Shown here in pieces: positions 19,127-27,711 of a DNA stretch of 64,000 nucleotides. Within the stretch, counting starts at the first letter, position 1. Every line of letters begins with the position of its first letter. The stretch comes from MRBY01 sp943371005 (GTDB taxonomy: Bacteria > Cyanobacteriota > Cyanobacteriia > Cyanobacteriales > MRBY01): assembly GCA_943371005.1 (NCBI GenBank), contig CALRTB020000001.1:124001-188000 (forward strand), written 5' to 3'. Below the pieces are notes generated by a model that ran no database searches, was not told the DNA's origin, and saw only the letters and a list, made by a program, of their open reading frames with translations. A program made the position numbers and the translations under genes.

Positions 19127-20428
19127 ATGTCTAAAGCTGCCTTATCCGGAAAAATGTTGGCGATCGCCCTTGCAACCCTCGGTAGTGTGGTTCCCTTGGG
19201 GCGCGCCCAAGCCCAAACTGTTTTTGGAGAAGCAGAAATTAATCCCGAAACGATGGCGGCGATCGCCGTCCCCCTCGGTAACGGTGGCTATAACCTCCTT
19301 GTGGTCGAACAGCTCGAACGAGAAGACCCTAAACAATGTTGGGCCGAAAGCGGCGCGAATCCGACCCGCATTGATCCCCTGCTATTGAACTTTGACTTTA
19401 CCGGTTATTGTCGTCGCAGCACCGATAGTAATGGTTATTCCATGCGAATCAATGGGCAAGATTTCGGCCAGAGCTACTTGTTGCGCATCACCCCCTTCGA
19501 AAATGAAATTTTGTTGATCGCCACTCCCAAAGATGATGATCAAGAAGAAATTGTCATTGGTCGTAGTAATGGCCTCACCGAAGGCTTTCTGAAATTCAAC
19601 CTCCTCCCCGGCTGGGAATTTACCCGCCGCACCTTTGAAGAGCGTCCCCTAGGCCACTTTTACTTTTCTAACGATGGCCGCCAGATGGCGATCCTCAAAA
19701 AACCCACCATCGATGACTTGGTTGCCGGTATTACCCAGAGTTCCATTGTGACGCTTGATACGATCCCTGGGTTGGCAATTTCCCCACCAGAGATGACAGA
19801 TCCCACCGAAACGGTTGATCCGGGCAGTACGGCGGCCCAATTTACCGACATTAGTGGTGATATTTACCGTAACGAAATTGCCCAAGCGGTGAATGTCGGG
19901 TTTATTGCTGGTTTCAACGACAATACCTTCCGCCCCACTGACGTCCTCACCCGCGAACAGCTGGTTTCCATGGCCATCGAAGGTCTCCAAAGCATTCCCA
20001 ATGCTTCCCTGGCTGTGCCAGCCCAAGTTACCAATGCCCCCTATCCTGATGTGGCTGCCGACCGTTGGAGTGCCGCGAAAATCACCTGGGCCCAGGCCAA
20101 TAATATTGTCAGCGGCTATCCCGATGGGACTTTCCAGCCCACCCAACCTGTAACCCGGGCCGAACTGTTAGCCGTTCTCCGTCGCACCGCAGAATATGCC
20201 AAGGCCGCCCAAGGCCAACCCATGACCCTCGTGGCAACCAATAACCCCATTGCCTTTAGTGATACGGCGGGTCACTGGGCCAATGATTTAGCCGCCCAAA
20301 TGTCTACCTACTGCCGTGTGGCCTCTCCTTTAAATGAAAGTGGCGATCGCTTTTTCCCCGATACTGCCTCCCAACGGAACTATGCCGCCGCTGCCACCCT
20401 CCGGACACTCCAATGTAGCGTGCGATAA
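19127..20428 (+). CDS. DUF3747-like protein with SLH repeats (envelope)
   Basis: This is a 433-residue exported envelope protein. A Sec-type signal peptide ends near ARAQAQ (about residue 29). The next ~160 residues resemble the cyanobacterial DUF3747 domain (CWAESG, GYCRRSTDSNGYSMRING, FTRRTFEERPLGHFYFSN). Three S-layer homology repeats fill residues 235-430: FTDISGDIYRNEI, YPDVAADRWSAAKI and FSDTAGHWANDLAA, the first two with GFNDNTFRP- and GYPDGTFQP-type turns. SLH repeats bind cell-wall polymers. The molecular function of the N-terminal domain is unknown. DUF3747 is recalled from family knowledge and was not searched. Confidence 0.8.
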   Translation: MSKAALSGKMLAIALATLGSVVPLGRAQAQTVFGEAEINPETMAAIAVPLGNGGYNLLVVEQLEREDPKQCWAESGANPTRIDPLLLNFDFTGYCRRSTDSNGYSMRINGQDFGQSYLLRITPFENEILLIATPKDDDQEEIVIGRSNGLTEGFLKFNLLPGWEFTRRTFEERPLGHFYFSNDGRQMAILKKPTIDDLVAGITQSSIVTLDTIPGLAISPPEMTDPTETVDPGSTAAQFTDISGDIYRNEIAQAVNVGFIAGFNDNTFRPTDVLTREQLVSMAIEGLQSIPNASLAVPAQVTNAPYPDVAADRWSAAKITWAQANNIVSGYPDGTFQPTQPVTRAELLAVLRRTAEYAKAAQGQPMTLVATNNPIAFSDTAGHWANDLAAQMSTYCRVASPLNESGDRFFPDTASQRNYAAAATLRTLQCSVR

Positions 20429-20463
20429 ATTTTCCCTTTAAATCTTGGCCATAAAAAGGCCAT

Positions 20464-20499
20464 AAAAAATAGCCCTGGTGTTTATCCATCGGGGCTATT
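20464..20499 (-). terminator. Rho-independent terminator after the 20530 lipoprotein gene
   Basis: An 8-bp stem, AATAGCCC with GGGCTATT (20468-20475 and 20492-20499), is followed on the minus strand by six T residues. It lies 30 nt beyond the lipoprotein stop. On the plus strand no T tract follows, so it mainly serves the minus gene. Confidence 0.78.
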
Positions 20500-20529
20500 G
20501 CTATATCAGGCTTTTACCAACCGAAAAGT

Positions 20530-21177
20530 TTAGATAGGCGTAATATTGACAGAATCAAAAAATGCGTTGGCTTCTGGACTATCCACGCGATCGCCTTCCG
20601 TCACCATCAAAATTTGGTGCAGTGTGGGGCCGTTGGGATCAATATAAATTTCAGCGCGGGTTGTATAAACCTCGCCATTATCCTGGGCAGCGTTCATCAC
20701 CAGTTTTTTCCCCGGAATCCCAAACTTATCGCTCGGCTCATCGGAAACAATCGTCGAACCTGAGTTGCTGGCAGCCCCTTCCTTCGCCGCTTCGAGTCCT
20801 TGGGCCGCATCATATTGATCAGGGGCAACCGGATAAGTGACACTACTCACCATAAAAAATTGCGTGTTAGCGTCGTCCGCATAGGACGTCATCGTGAACT
20901 GTAGTTCACCGAGATCAGAAGGGGTCGTTTGACTTTCCGTTTGGGGAGTCCCCGGAAACTTAACCGCGAGCTTGCCATTTTCCGTTTGAAAATCAACCCA
21001 ATCCGCCGTCAAATTTTCAGTAGATGCCTGTCCAGTTGAAGTGTCAGTAGTTGTTGTGGTTTCTTCGCCACTCGTGGTGCCTTCCCCTCCTGGGACGTTC
21101 ACACTAATTAGGCCACAACCAAAGAGTGCTGTCTGAAGCGTTGCTACACTCAAAAAAAGTAAAAATTTAGATTTCAT
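20530..21177 (-). CDS. Putative lipoprotein, function unknown
   Basis: This 215-residue protein has a short hydrophobic signal and a lipobox LFGC (Cys near residue 21). A Gly/Thr/Ser/Glu-rich low-complexity linker (GEGTTSGEETTTTTDTSTG) follows. The folded part starts near ADWVDFQTENGKLAVKFPG and continues with alternating strands (QFTMTSYADD, FFMVSSVTY, RAEIYIDPN, LHQILMVTEGDRV). It resembles small cyanobacterial lipoproteins of unknown function. It is convergent with the SLH protein gene and ends before a clear terminator. I cannot assign a role. Confidence 0.7.
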   Translation of the reverse strand: MKSKFLLFLSVATLQTALFGCGLISVNVPGGEGTTSGEETTTTTDTSTGQASTENLTADWVDFQTENGKLAVKFPGTPQTESQTTPSDLGELQFTMTSYADDANTQFFMVSSVTYPVAPDQYDAAQGLEAAKEGAASNSGSTIVSDEPSDKFGIPGKKLVMNAAQDNGEVYTTRAEIYIDPNGPTLHQILMVTEGDRVDSPEANAFFDSVNITPI

Positions 21178-21376
21178 AAAAATTTTAGACCAACATTTTA
21201 ATTAAATTGAGCCCGTGACCTCCTCCCATGCCAAACATAACTAGGCACAAAACGGTGGGCTGCCTTCTGTAATCCTAAACATTCCGGTAGAGAGGTGCAC
21301 TTCTTTTAATGTTACTTAATTGAGTCTGGCTGCTGAAATATTGGTCTAACCTAAGACCCCAGCCCAAGACCCAATG

Positions 21377-21410
21377 AAAAAGGGTCGATCTCTGCTGTGA
21401 GACCAACCCT
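21377..21410 (-). terminator. Rho-independent terminator after ycf35
   Basis: On the minus strand AGGGT ... ACCCT brackets a second internal pairing (GGTCTC with GAGATC, one wobble). TTTTT follows. It lies 28 nt past the ycf35 stop and would end the ycf46-ycf35 transcript. Confidence 0.7.
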
Positions 21411-21437
21411 AGCTCTTTGTGGGAACGCATTTAGTCG

Positions 21438-21791
21438 TTACTTTTGTAATACCAGCTTGACGTTCGCATTGTTGAGACCGCGTTGCTTAACCTCAGCAAG
21501 GGTCTTGTTGATGGCGTACTTCTGGTTGATAGAATTGATCAGTTCAGTTTGGTTGTGCTTCTTCGCGACACCCCAGAGATCGGCGATGAGGTCAAAGCTG
21601 CCATCGGCATTGCGAGTCCAGCCGAGGTCATAATCGCCTTCGAGGGTAGCCACGATGTCTGCTTGAATCTGTTGGCCGTTGTAGCCGCGAACTGCAGCAT
21701 CGGTGTTCACAGAAATTCCGAGGTCTTGCAGGGAAGTTTTGAGAACTGCAGCATCGGTGATTTTAGTCCGGAGAGTGCTAAAGTGGGACAT
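21438..21791 (-). CDS. ycf35: Ycf35 / DUF1257 family protein
   Basis: This 117-residue protein begins MSHFSTLRTKITDAAVLKTS, the hallmark start of the Ycf35/DUF1257 family found in cyanobacteria and red-algal plastids. Its biochemical role is not established. The ATG at 21791 has GGAG about 10 nt upstream. The open frame extends further 5' but crosses into the ycf46 coding end, so the internal ATG is preferred. It lies 125 nt downstream of ycf46 on the same strand, with a strong hairpin between them. In Synechocystis, similar genes (slr0373-slr0374-slr0376) respond together to stress, as I recall. Confidence 0.88.
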   Translation of the reverse strand: MSHFSTLRTKITDAAVLKTSLQDLGISVNTDAAVRGYNGQQIQADIVATLEGDYDLGWTRNADGSFDLIADLWGVAKKHNQTELINSINQKYAINKTLAEVKQRGLNNANVKLVLQK

Positions 21792-21838
21792 TGGAATAAT
21801 TCTCCAAAAACAACAACATTTGACTTTTTTGTGTAAAG

Positions 21839-21856
21839 ACCACTTATAAAAGTGGT
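21839..21856. other. Hairpin between ycf46 and ycf35
   Basis: A perfect 7-bp stem ACCACTT/AAGTGGT with an ATAA loop lies between the two minus-strand genes. On the plus strand it is followed by six T residues, so as a terminator it points antisense to the genes. On the minus strand it may stabilise or attenuate the ycf35 portion of the transcript. Confidence 0.5.
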
Positions 21857-21916
21857 TTTTTAAATGCCAACAAGCTGGGAATCTTGTTGACCTTAATCCG
21901 GGACAGATTAAGCCTG

Positions 21917-23416
21917 TTAGAACTCCAATCGCTGGTATTCGGCGACGGAGGCTGAAGCAGGTCGGGCGCGCTGTCTGGCCCAATCGCGGAGACTATTGAC
22001 CTGTTCAGTCATGGTGCGAGAAAGGGGCAAAGTTGCCTTGATCGCGGCGATGATATCGAGTTGGGTAAACTCGCGATCTTGGGCAAAGGCCTCGTACATA
22101 GCGGCAATAATCGCCTGTTCGATTTCCGCACCGGAAAAACCTTCTGAAATTTTTGCCAGTTGTTCTGTGTCGAAGCGATCGCCAACTGGCCGACGTTTGT
22201 GGAGATGGATATTAAAGATCGCTTCCCGTTCGCTGGGGTTGGGGAGATCCACAAAAAAGATTTCATCGAATCGCCCTTTCCGAAGAAATTCCCCTGGTAG
22301 CCGATCCACGCGGTTCGCGGTGGCCATCACAAAGACCGGAGATTCTTTTTCCTGCATCCAGGTGAGGAAAGAACCAAAAATACGGCTGGAGGTACCCCCA
22401 TCAGAATCTGCAGATCCAGAGGAACCCGCAAAGGCTTTGTCCAATTCGTCAATGAAGAGAATTGCTGGAGAAATAGACTCAGCGGTTTTTAGGGCACTGC
22501 GGAGGTTCGCTTCGGATTTACCCACAGTGGAGCCATCATATACTCGGCCCATATCTAGGCGGAGGAGCGGTAGACCCCACAACCGAGAGGTGGTTTTGGC
22601 AAGGAGTGATTTACCACAACCCGGTACGCCGAGAATCAGCATCCCCTTGGGTTGGGGCAGTCCATATTCCCGTGCGGCTTCGGTAAAGGCATTGGAACGC
22701 TGTTTGAGCCAACGCTTGAGTTCCTCTAAACCGCCAATGGCATCAATGGTTTCATCTTCTTCGATAAATTCGAGGATACCGTTGCGGCGAATGAGTTGTT
22801 TTTTCTCGGAGAGGACAATTTCTACCTCTGAAGCGGTAAGCTTCTTCGCCTTAACCTGGGCTTTACGATAAACTTTCTCGGCTTCGTCCTTGGTCAAACC
22901 CAGGGCTGCCTTGAGGAGTTTTTCTCGCACGACGGGGGAAATGGGGTGCCGGGGATTGAGGTATTGGGCGAGAACTTGATCGAGTTCGTCGAGGGTCGGG
23001 AAAGGAAAATCCAGGACAACAACGTCTTTTTCGAGTTCGAGGGGCACCTTTTGATAAGGAGACATTAAAATAATGTGCTTTTGGCGGCCCTTAAAGCTGG
23101 CGATCGCATCCCGTAACCAGCGGACAGTGCTGGGATCATCCAAGAACGGGTGCAGATCTTTGAAGATAAAAATGCCAGAATCATTGTGATGAATGACTTC
23201 GCGAATGGCCGCTTCTGCTGAAAGGGTGCGGGTCTGGGGCTTGCGGTCGGAACCGTATTCCACCAAGCCATGGGTCATCGTCCAGACGAAAACATTTTGA
23301 TATTCACACAGTTGCGCAATGTGGGCGATCGCCGCCTCGGCCCGTTCCTCCTCAGGGGTGATGAGGTAGATCAGGGGGTATTGAGCTTGAATGAGGGTAT
23401 TGAGCTCTTCTCTCAT
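21917..23416 (-). CDS. ycf46: Ycf46-type AAA+ ATPase
   Basis: This 499-residue AAA+ ATPase matches Ycf46 of cyanobacteria and red-algal plastids. The N-terminal ~220 residues (MREELNTLIQAQYPLIYLIT, GIFIFKDLHPFL) form a degenerate P-loop-like domain. The AAA module follows: Walker A GVPGCGKS near 265, Walker B ILFIDELD near 322, sensor 1 MATANRVD, and the arginine-finger region LPGEFLRKGRFDEIFFVDLP. A C-terminal helical lid ends with SGAEIEQAIIAAM. Work in cyanobacteria links Ycf46 homologues to carbon limitation and photosynthesis regulation, but the substrate is unknown. Downstream is ycf35, upstream a ribbon-helix-helix-like gene. Confidence 0.9.
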   Translation of the reverse strand: MREELNTLIQAQYPLIYLITPEEERAEAAIAHIAQLCEYQNVFVWTMTHGLVEYGSDRKPQTRTLSAEAAIREVIHHNDSGIFIFKDLHPFLDDPSTVRWLRDAIASFKGRQKHIILMSPYQKVPLELEKDVVVLDFPFPTLDELDQVLAQYLNPRHPISPVVREKLLKAALGLTKDEAEKVYRKAQVKAKKLTASEVEIVLSEKKQLIRRNGILEFIEEDETIDAIGGLEELKRWLKQRSNAFTEAAREYGLPQPKGMLILGVPGCGKSLLAKTTSRLWGLPLLRLDMGRVYDGSTVGKSEANLRSALKTAESISPAILFIDELDKAFAGSSGSADSDGGTSSRIFGSFLTWMQEKESPVFVMATANRVDRLPGEFLRKGRFDEIFFVDLPNPSEREAIFNIHLHKRRPVGDRFDTEQLAKISEGFSGAEIEQAIIAAMYEAFAQDREFTQLDIIAAIKATLPLSRTMTEQVNSLRDWARQRARPASASVAEYQRLEF

Positions 23417-23518
23417 GGGTTTAGTCCTGACGTTCTAAAAGGGGAAATTAGGCGGCACCACATCGACCAAGGTGGAGGTAATCGGAAAGAAAATAAACGG
23501 CGATCGCCAATTGGACAG

Positions 23519-23857
23519 CTAGCAAGTGACTAGTTCTGCCCCATCCGCAGCACCCTTTGCACTTTGCAAATCCTGTGCAATCTCTTCATCAAGGAGTACC
23601 GTTGGCTGCCTCTTGAGGGAAACCAGTTGTCCATCCCGGAGTACCACCGCCCCTTCGCAATCGGGACAAATGTGGACACGGTGGGTTTGGCCATAGGTCT
23701 CTTGTACTTCTTCTACCACTTCAGGGTGTTGTAGATAGAAGGCCACGGCTTTTTCCACTAAAGCAGACATGGAATCTGCATCGAGGGCTGCCTTGATTTT
23801 GAGCTGACGATGGATCGCCGCAGGCAGATAGAGGGTGACTTTTTGCTTATCTTGCAT
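23519..23857 (-). CDS. Ribbon-helix-helix-like small protein upstream of ycf46
   Basis: This is a 112-residue protein if started at the ATG at 23857 (MQDKQKVTLYLPAAIHRQLK). The first 45 residues look like a ribbon-helix-helix DNA-binding fold: a KVTLYLP strand, then helices RQLKIKAALDAD and MSALVEKAVAFYL. The remainder carries ICPDCEGAVVLRDGQLVSL, with one CxxC pair. An upstream start would add 23 residues with no homology-like features. It sits 102 nt before ycf46 on the same strand and may regulate or accompany that operon. The slr0376 protein beside Synechocystis ycf46 may be related, which I have not verified. Confidence 0.65.
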   Translation of the reverse strand: MQDKQKVTLYLPAAIHRQLKIKAALDADSMSALVEKAVAFYLQHPEVVEEVQETYGQTHRVHICPDCEGAVVLRDGQLVSLKRQPTVLLDEEIAQDLQSAKGAADGAELVTC

Positions 23858-24105
23858 ACAACTAATGGAAGCTTTACCCGATGGGGTATACCGCCCTACT
23901 GTACCCAGACCATCAGAGACCGTCAAGCCGCTATAGCGTTATGCCGTCTTTTTTGTAATATTCCTTTACATAATGCCGGCGATCGCCACCGTGAGAAAAT
24001 TGCCATCTGTCTGGAGGTAGACCCTGGTTTTCTCAGACCTTTTCCTTGTAAGCTAAAGACTTTGGGAGAGTCTCAAAAACCGCAACCGATTCAAGATGTG
24101 TCAGT

Positions 24106-25404
24106 ATGCTCAAGGCATTGTGGAAAAAATTAGGAATCACTGGGGCACAACCAGCAGTCGATACCCATCCGTTTCAGTGGCTAAATGCCCTCTCGACCCA
24201 AGCTTCCCTAGAAGGGGCCATTGATGAAGTCGTTGCCCAAATCCAAGGAAATCTCTCTGGGACTGCAGATCTCGCTATTCTCTTCATCTCAGCAGCATTT
24301 GCCAGCGAATATGCCCGGATTTTGCCGCTATTGACGGAAAAATTAGCCTGTAAAGTGGTGATTGGTTGCGGTGGCGTGAGCATTATTGGCACTGACGCGG
24401 CTGGAGAAACCCAGGAATGCGAAGGACAACCCGCCCTCAGCTTGACGGTGGCCCATTTACCCGATGTGGAGGTGGTGCCTTTCCATGTCACCGAGACAGA
24501 TTTACCCGATTTAGATAGCGCCCCTGATCCCTGGATCGATATTTTTGGGGTCACCCCTGAGGCAGAACCGAATTTTATTTTGCTGGCGGATCCCTTTTCG
24601 TCGAGTATTACAGACCTATTGGCGGGCCTTGATTTTGCCTATCCAAACGCAGCCAAGGTCGGGGGACTGACAAGCTCCGGCGGCAGAACAGCCAGCGGTT
24701 TGTTTTACTACGAAGCAGACCAAGAACCAACCCTATTGCGTTCTGGGACAGTGGGGGTGGCTTTAGCGGGAAATATTCAGATGGAAACCATCGTCGCCCA
24801 GGGATGTCGGCCCATTGGTGAGGTGTATCAAATCACCCAGTGCGATCGCAATATCATCACTGAATTGTCGGTGGCGGATGGTGAACAGCTCCGTCATGGG
24901 TCTCCCCTACGGTTTCTGCAGGAGTTGATCGCCGAGTTGGATGAAGAAGATCAAGCCCTTGCCCAGGATTCTCTTTTTATTGGCATTGCGATGGACGCCT
25001 TTAAACAAAAGCTCATCCACGGAGACTTTTTGATTCGTAACTTGCTTGGGGTAGACCCTAGGGCTGGGGCCATTGCTGTCGGCGATCGCATTCGGGCGGG
25101 CCAAAGGATACAGTTCCACCTGCGGGATGCAGAGACCTCCGCTGAAGATCTCTCGGTGCTATTGCAACAGTTCCAAGCAGGCGAGCCGCTAGAGCCCCCC
25201 TTTGGCGCTTTGATGTTTGCCTGCCTTGGTCGCGGTAAGGGACTCTATGGGGAAGCAAATTTTGATTCGACCCTCTTCTCTGCGGCCTTGCCGACACCCA
25301 ATTTAGGGGGATTTTTCTGCAATGGGGAAATTGGCCCCGTTGGCGATCGCACCTTTTTGCATGGCTACACCTCCGTCTTTGGAATTTTGCACCCGAAGGC
25401 GTGA
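24106..25404 (+). CDS. FIST-domain sensor protein
   Basis: This 432-residue protein contains FIST N and FIST C domains, which are thought to sense small ligands such as amino acids in signal transduction. The N-terminal half has LAILFISAAFASEYARILP and VVIGCGGVSIIGTD, then NFILLADPFSSSITDLL and GGLTSSGG. The C-terminal half has the FIST-C features IGIAMDAFKQ, FLIRNLLGVDP, GALMFACLGRGKGLYG and the closing GGFFCNGEIGPVGDRTFLHGYTS. No output domain is fused to it. It is divergent from the ycf46 operon (248-nt gap) and convergent with the methyltransferase gene (12-nt gap). Confidence 0.88.
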   Translation: MLKALWKKLGITGAQPAVDTHPFQWLNALSTQASLEGAIDEVVAQIQGNLSGTADLAILFISAAFASEYARILPLLTEKLACKVVIGCGGVSIIGTDAAGETQECEGQPALSLTVAHLPDVEVVPFHVTETDLPDLDSAPDPWIDIFGVTPEAEPNFILLADPFSSSITDLLAGLDFAYPNAAKVGGLTSSGGRTASGLFYYEADQEPTLLRSGTVGVALAGNIQMETIVAQGCRPIGEVYQITQCDRNIITELSVADGEQLRHGSPLRFLQELIAELDEEDQALAQDSLFIGIAMDAFKQKLIHGDFLIRNLLGVDPRAGAIAVGDRIRAGQRIQFHLRDAETSAEDLSVLLQQFQAGEPLEPPFGALMFACLGRGKGLYGEANFDSTLFSAALPTPNLGGFFCNGEIGPVGDRTFLHGYTSVFGILHPKA

Positions 25405-25416
25405 GTTGAACAATCG

Positions 25417-26607
25417 CTAAATAATGGGACTGACCTTCGCGACGACAAATTTTAAATAGCGTCCTTCTGAAAAGGCTGCTGGCACTGGATGATCGAGAGG
25501 TTGTCCGGCCTCGTGGATGATTTGGAGATAATAATTGGCGGAGGCAACGGCAGTGGCAAGCATCTCCCGAAAAGCTTCGGGGCTGACTTGGCTGGTGCAA
25601 CTGGCAGAGACCAGTAACCCGTCGGGGGCAACGCATTGGAGGGCGAGGGCGTTTAACTTAGTGTAGGCACGAATGGCGGCAAAGCGATTTTTCTTACTTT
25701 TGGCGAAACTGGGGGGATCGAGGATCACAATATCGAAGGTTTGTTTTTCTTGGGCGTAGCGGTTGAGAACATCAAAGCAATCGGCGGTGACAAAGGTGTG
25801 TTTATCTGGATCAAAGTGATTGAGGCGCACATTGGTATTGGCCACTTCAGCCAATTGCTTGCCCACATCGACATTGGTCACTTGGCTGGCACCACCGCGC
25901 AGGGCATAGAGGGAAAAGGCTCCAGTGTAGGAAAAACAGTTGAGAACGGTTTTATTGTAGCTAATTTCACCGATAAATTTACGATTTTCCCGGTGATCGA
26001 GGAATAATCCTGTTTTTTGGCCCGTTTGCAAATTCACCTGAAAGACTAGACCATGTTCGGTCACGGTAATATCGCCCTTGGGTTCCTTGCCCCAGAGCAC
26101 TTGGATTTTACTGTCTGTATCGCGATCTTCTAAATTTTCTAAATGTTTGGTCCGCCATAAAATTCCCTGTAATGGGGCGACTTCCCGCAGCGATCGCACT
26201 AGCCAATCGAGCAGCACATTAGCCGCTTCCATGTAGGTTTGCACGACGGCATATTCCCCATAGAGATCCACCGTAATCCCCGGCAGGCGATCGCCTTCCC
26301 CAAAGAGCCAACGGTAGGCGGTGCAATTACTTTGTCGCAGAGGTTCCCGCAGATCCCAGGCGGTCTGTACCTGCTGTTGTAACCAGCGGCGGTCTGGCAA
26401 ATGCCGTTGGGAGAAAATACGCACAGCGATGGGACTTTTGTTATCCCAGAGACCAAACCCCGTCCAGTTGCCGCATTTGACCCGCAACCATTCCCCTGTT
26501 TCGAAGCGGAGATTCTTCGGTAATTTATCGCGATAGATCCAAGGATGGCCTTGCACGAGATGCTTTTTCAGTTGGGGGGAAACGGTAATTTCGCGGAGTT
26601 TTGCCAT
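25417..26607 (-). CDS. Class I rRNA methyltransferase, RlmI/PUA type
   Basis: This 396-residue SAM-dependent methyltransferase is related to 23S rRNA m5C methyltransferase RlmI. The N-terminal PUA domain begins EITVSPQLKKHLVQGHPWIYRD. The Rossmann part has LNCFSYTGAFSLYALRGGA (SAM site), VILDPPSFAKSKKN (motif IV) and the Cys-containing SASCTSQVSPEAF (motif VI, likely catalytic Cys). ATG at 26607 gives MAKLREI. The exact rRNA position modified is not deducible from sequence. Confidence 0.88.
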   Translation of the reverse strand: MAKLREITVSPQLKKHLVQGHPWIYRDKLPKNLRFETGEWLRVKCGNWTGFGLWDNKSPIAVRIFSQRHLPDRRWLQQQVQTAWDLREPLRQSNCTAYRWLFGEGDRLPGITVDLYGEYAVVQTYMEAANVLLDWLVRSLREVAPLQGILWRTKHLENLEDRDTDSKIQVLWGKEPKGDITVTEHGLVFQVNLQTGQKTGLFLDHRENRKFIGEISYNKTVLNCFSYTGAFSLYALRGGASQVTNVDVGKQLAEVANTNVRLNHFDPDKHTFVTADCFDVLNRYAQEKQTFDIVILDPPSFAKSKKNRFAAIRAYTKLNALALQCVAPDGLLVSASCTSQVSPEAFREMLATAVASANYYLQIIHEAGQPLDHPVPAAFSEGRYLKFVVAKVSPII

Positions 26608-26740
26608 GGGAATCGTAGAATGGTCAGCCCTCTATTATTGATCGTTCCCGTTGGCGATCGCCCACCATTAAGATGTAGATAAAAGTCGCTTGTTAAAGGT
26701 TTGGCATAATTGTGGATATATCTTTTTAGAGCTATCTTTT

Positions 26741-26995
26741 ATGAATCAACGCACGATTGAAGGAACTTGGGAAGAGATCTTACAGCATGCATCTGAGTTG
26801 ACTGGACAGCAAGTAAGGTTAACGGTTTTATCTCCTAAAGCATTACAGCCTCAGCAGCCAATGACCTTAGAACAGACACTACAAGATAGAATTGGCCGAG
26901 TCCAGTTTCAGCCCTCTGATCTATCTGCACGGACAAAGGATGCTTTTGCGGATATGTTGGCAGATAAAAATCAGTCATGGGGTCATCATTCATGA
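26741..26995 (+). CDS. Antitoxin of VapBC-type pair
   Basis: This 84-residue protein runs from ATG 26741 (MNQRTIEGTWEEILQHASEL) to a TGA that overlaps the next gene by ATGA. It resembles cyanobacterial antitoxins that begin with a GTWEEI-type motif followed by LTGQQVRLTVL, then a C-terminal region (IGRVQFQPSDLSARTKDAFADML) that would bind the toxin. An upstream ATG at 26690 in the same frame is less likely because the added residues are unlike the family. DNA-binding autoregulation of the pair is expected but not shown. Confidence 0.78.
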   Translation: MNQRTIEGTWEEILQHASELTGQQVRLTVLSPKALQPQQPMTLEQTLQDRIGRVQFQPSDLSARTKDAFADMLADKNQSWGHHS

Positions 26996-27399
26996 CTCTA
27001 TGCGATGCTTCGGCTTTGATTGCCCTGATTAACTGGAACGATAACAATCACAATCGTTGTACGGCTGTACTTTCAAGACTTCAAGCTCCATTAGTCACAA
27101 CTTGGTCTTGTTTTACTGAGGCGATGCATTTGTTAGGTCGGTATGGTGGATGGCTTGCGCAGCAGGAGTTATGGAGTTATGTTGCCGACGAGCTTCTTGT
27201 ATTGCACGTATCTAACGAGGCAGAACAGAGACGAATGCAACAGCTAATGGAACAGTATCGGGATGTGCCGATGGATTTGGCGGATGCTTCCTTAGTCACT
27301 GCGGCTGAAGTTTTGAATCAGAAGATAATTTTTACCCTTGACCGAGATTTTTACATTTATCGCCTTCCCGGAAATCAACCTTTTGATGTTGTCCCTTGA
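26992..27399 (+). CDS. PIN-domain ribonuclease toxin (VapC-like)
   Basis: This 135-residue protein starts at ATG 26992, overlapping the antitoxin stop by 4 nt (ATGA), the usual translational coupling of such pairs. The PIN-domain acidic residues are visible: Asp in TLCDASALI (residue 4), Glu in SCFTEAMHLL, Asp in PMDLADASLV, and Asp in IIFTLDRDF. VapC toxins cleave specific RNAs in a Mg-dependent way. The target is unknown. All four acidic positions look intact, so the toxin may be active. Confidence 0.85.
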   Translation: MTLCDASALIALINWNDNNHNRCTAVLSRLQAPLVTTWSCFTEAMHLLGRYGGWLAQQELWSYVADELLVLHVSNEAEQRRMQQLMEQYRDVPMDLADASLVTAAEVLNQKIIFTLDRDFYIYRLPGNQPFDVVP

Positions 27400-27711
27400 A
27401 ATCTCCTTGAATTCTTTACTCCGGCGGGCAATGGGGGCAAGGCGATCGCCATCTGCAAAAAGTGAGATCGTGCATGAAGCGCTGTACATCAGACAAATGC
27501 TTCTGTGGAGTTCTGTAACTCTAATCACTCCGTGATTTCAAACTTTCCCTATGATGCAAGTCAACCTACTCAGGTCAGTGAAACAGTAAGTTAGCGAACA
27601 ACTCATCCATAAAATCAAGGGAAAACAGGATGAATTTTGTTGCACTCACGCCTGTCACACAGTCTGTCACTTTCCTGTCCAGGATATTTATTTAGTGGAC
27701 GAAGCGGAGTC
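27400..27711. other. Gap between toxin and gltS with a possible leader peptide
   Basis: This 312-nt stretch holds one HIP1 site (near 27441) and no clear terminator. An open frame of 21 codons (ATG 27630 to TAG 27695, MNFVALTPVTQSVTFLSRIFI) has AAGGGA upstream and ends 16 nt before the gltS ATG. It may be a leader peptide or chance. Confidence 0.4.
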
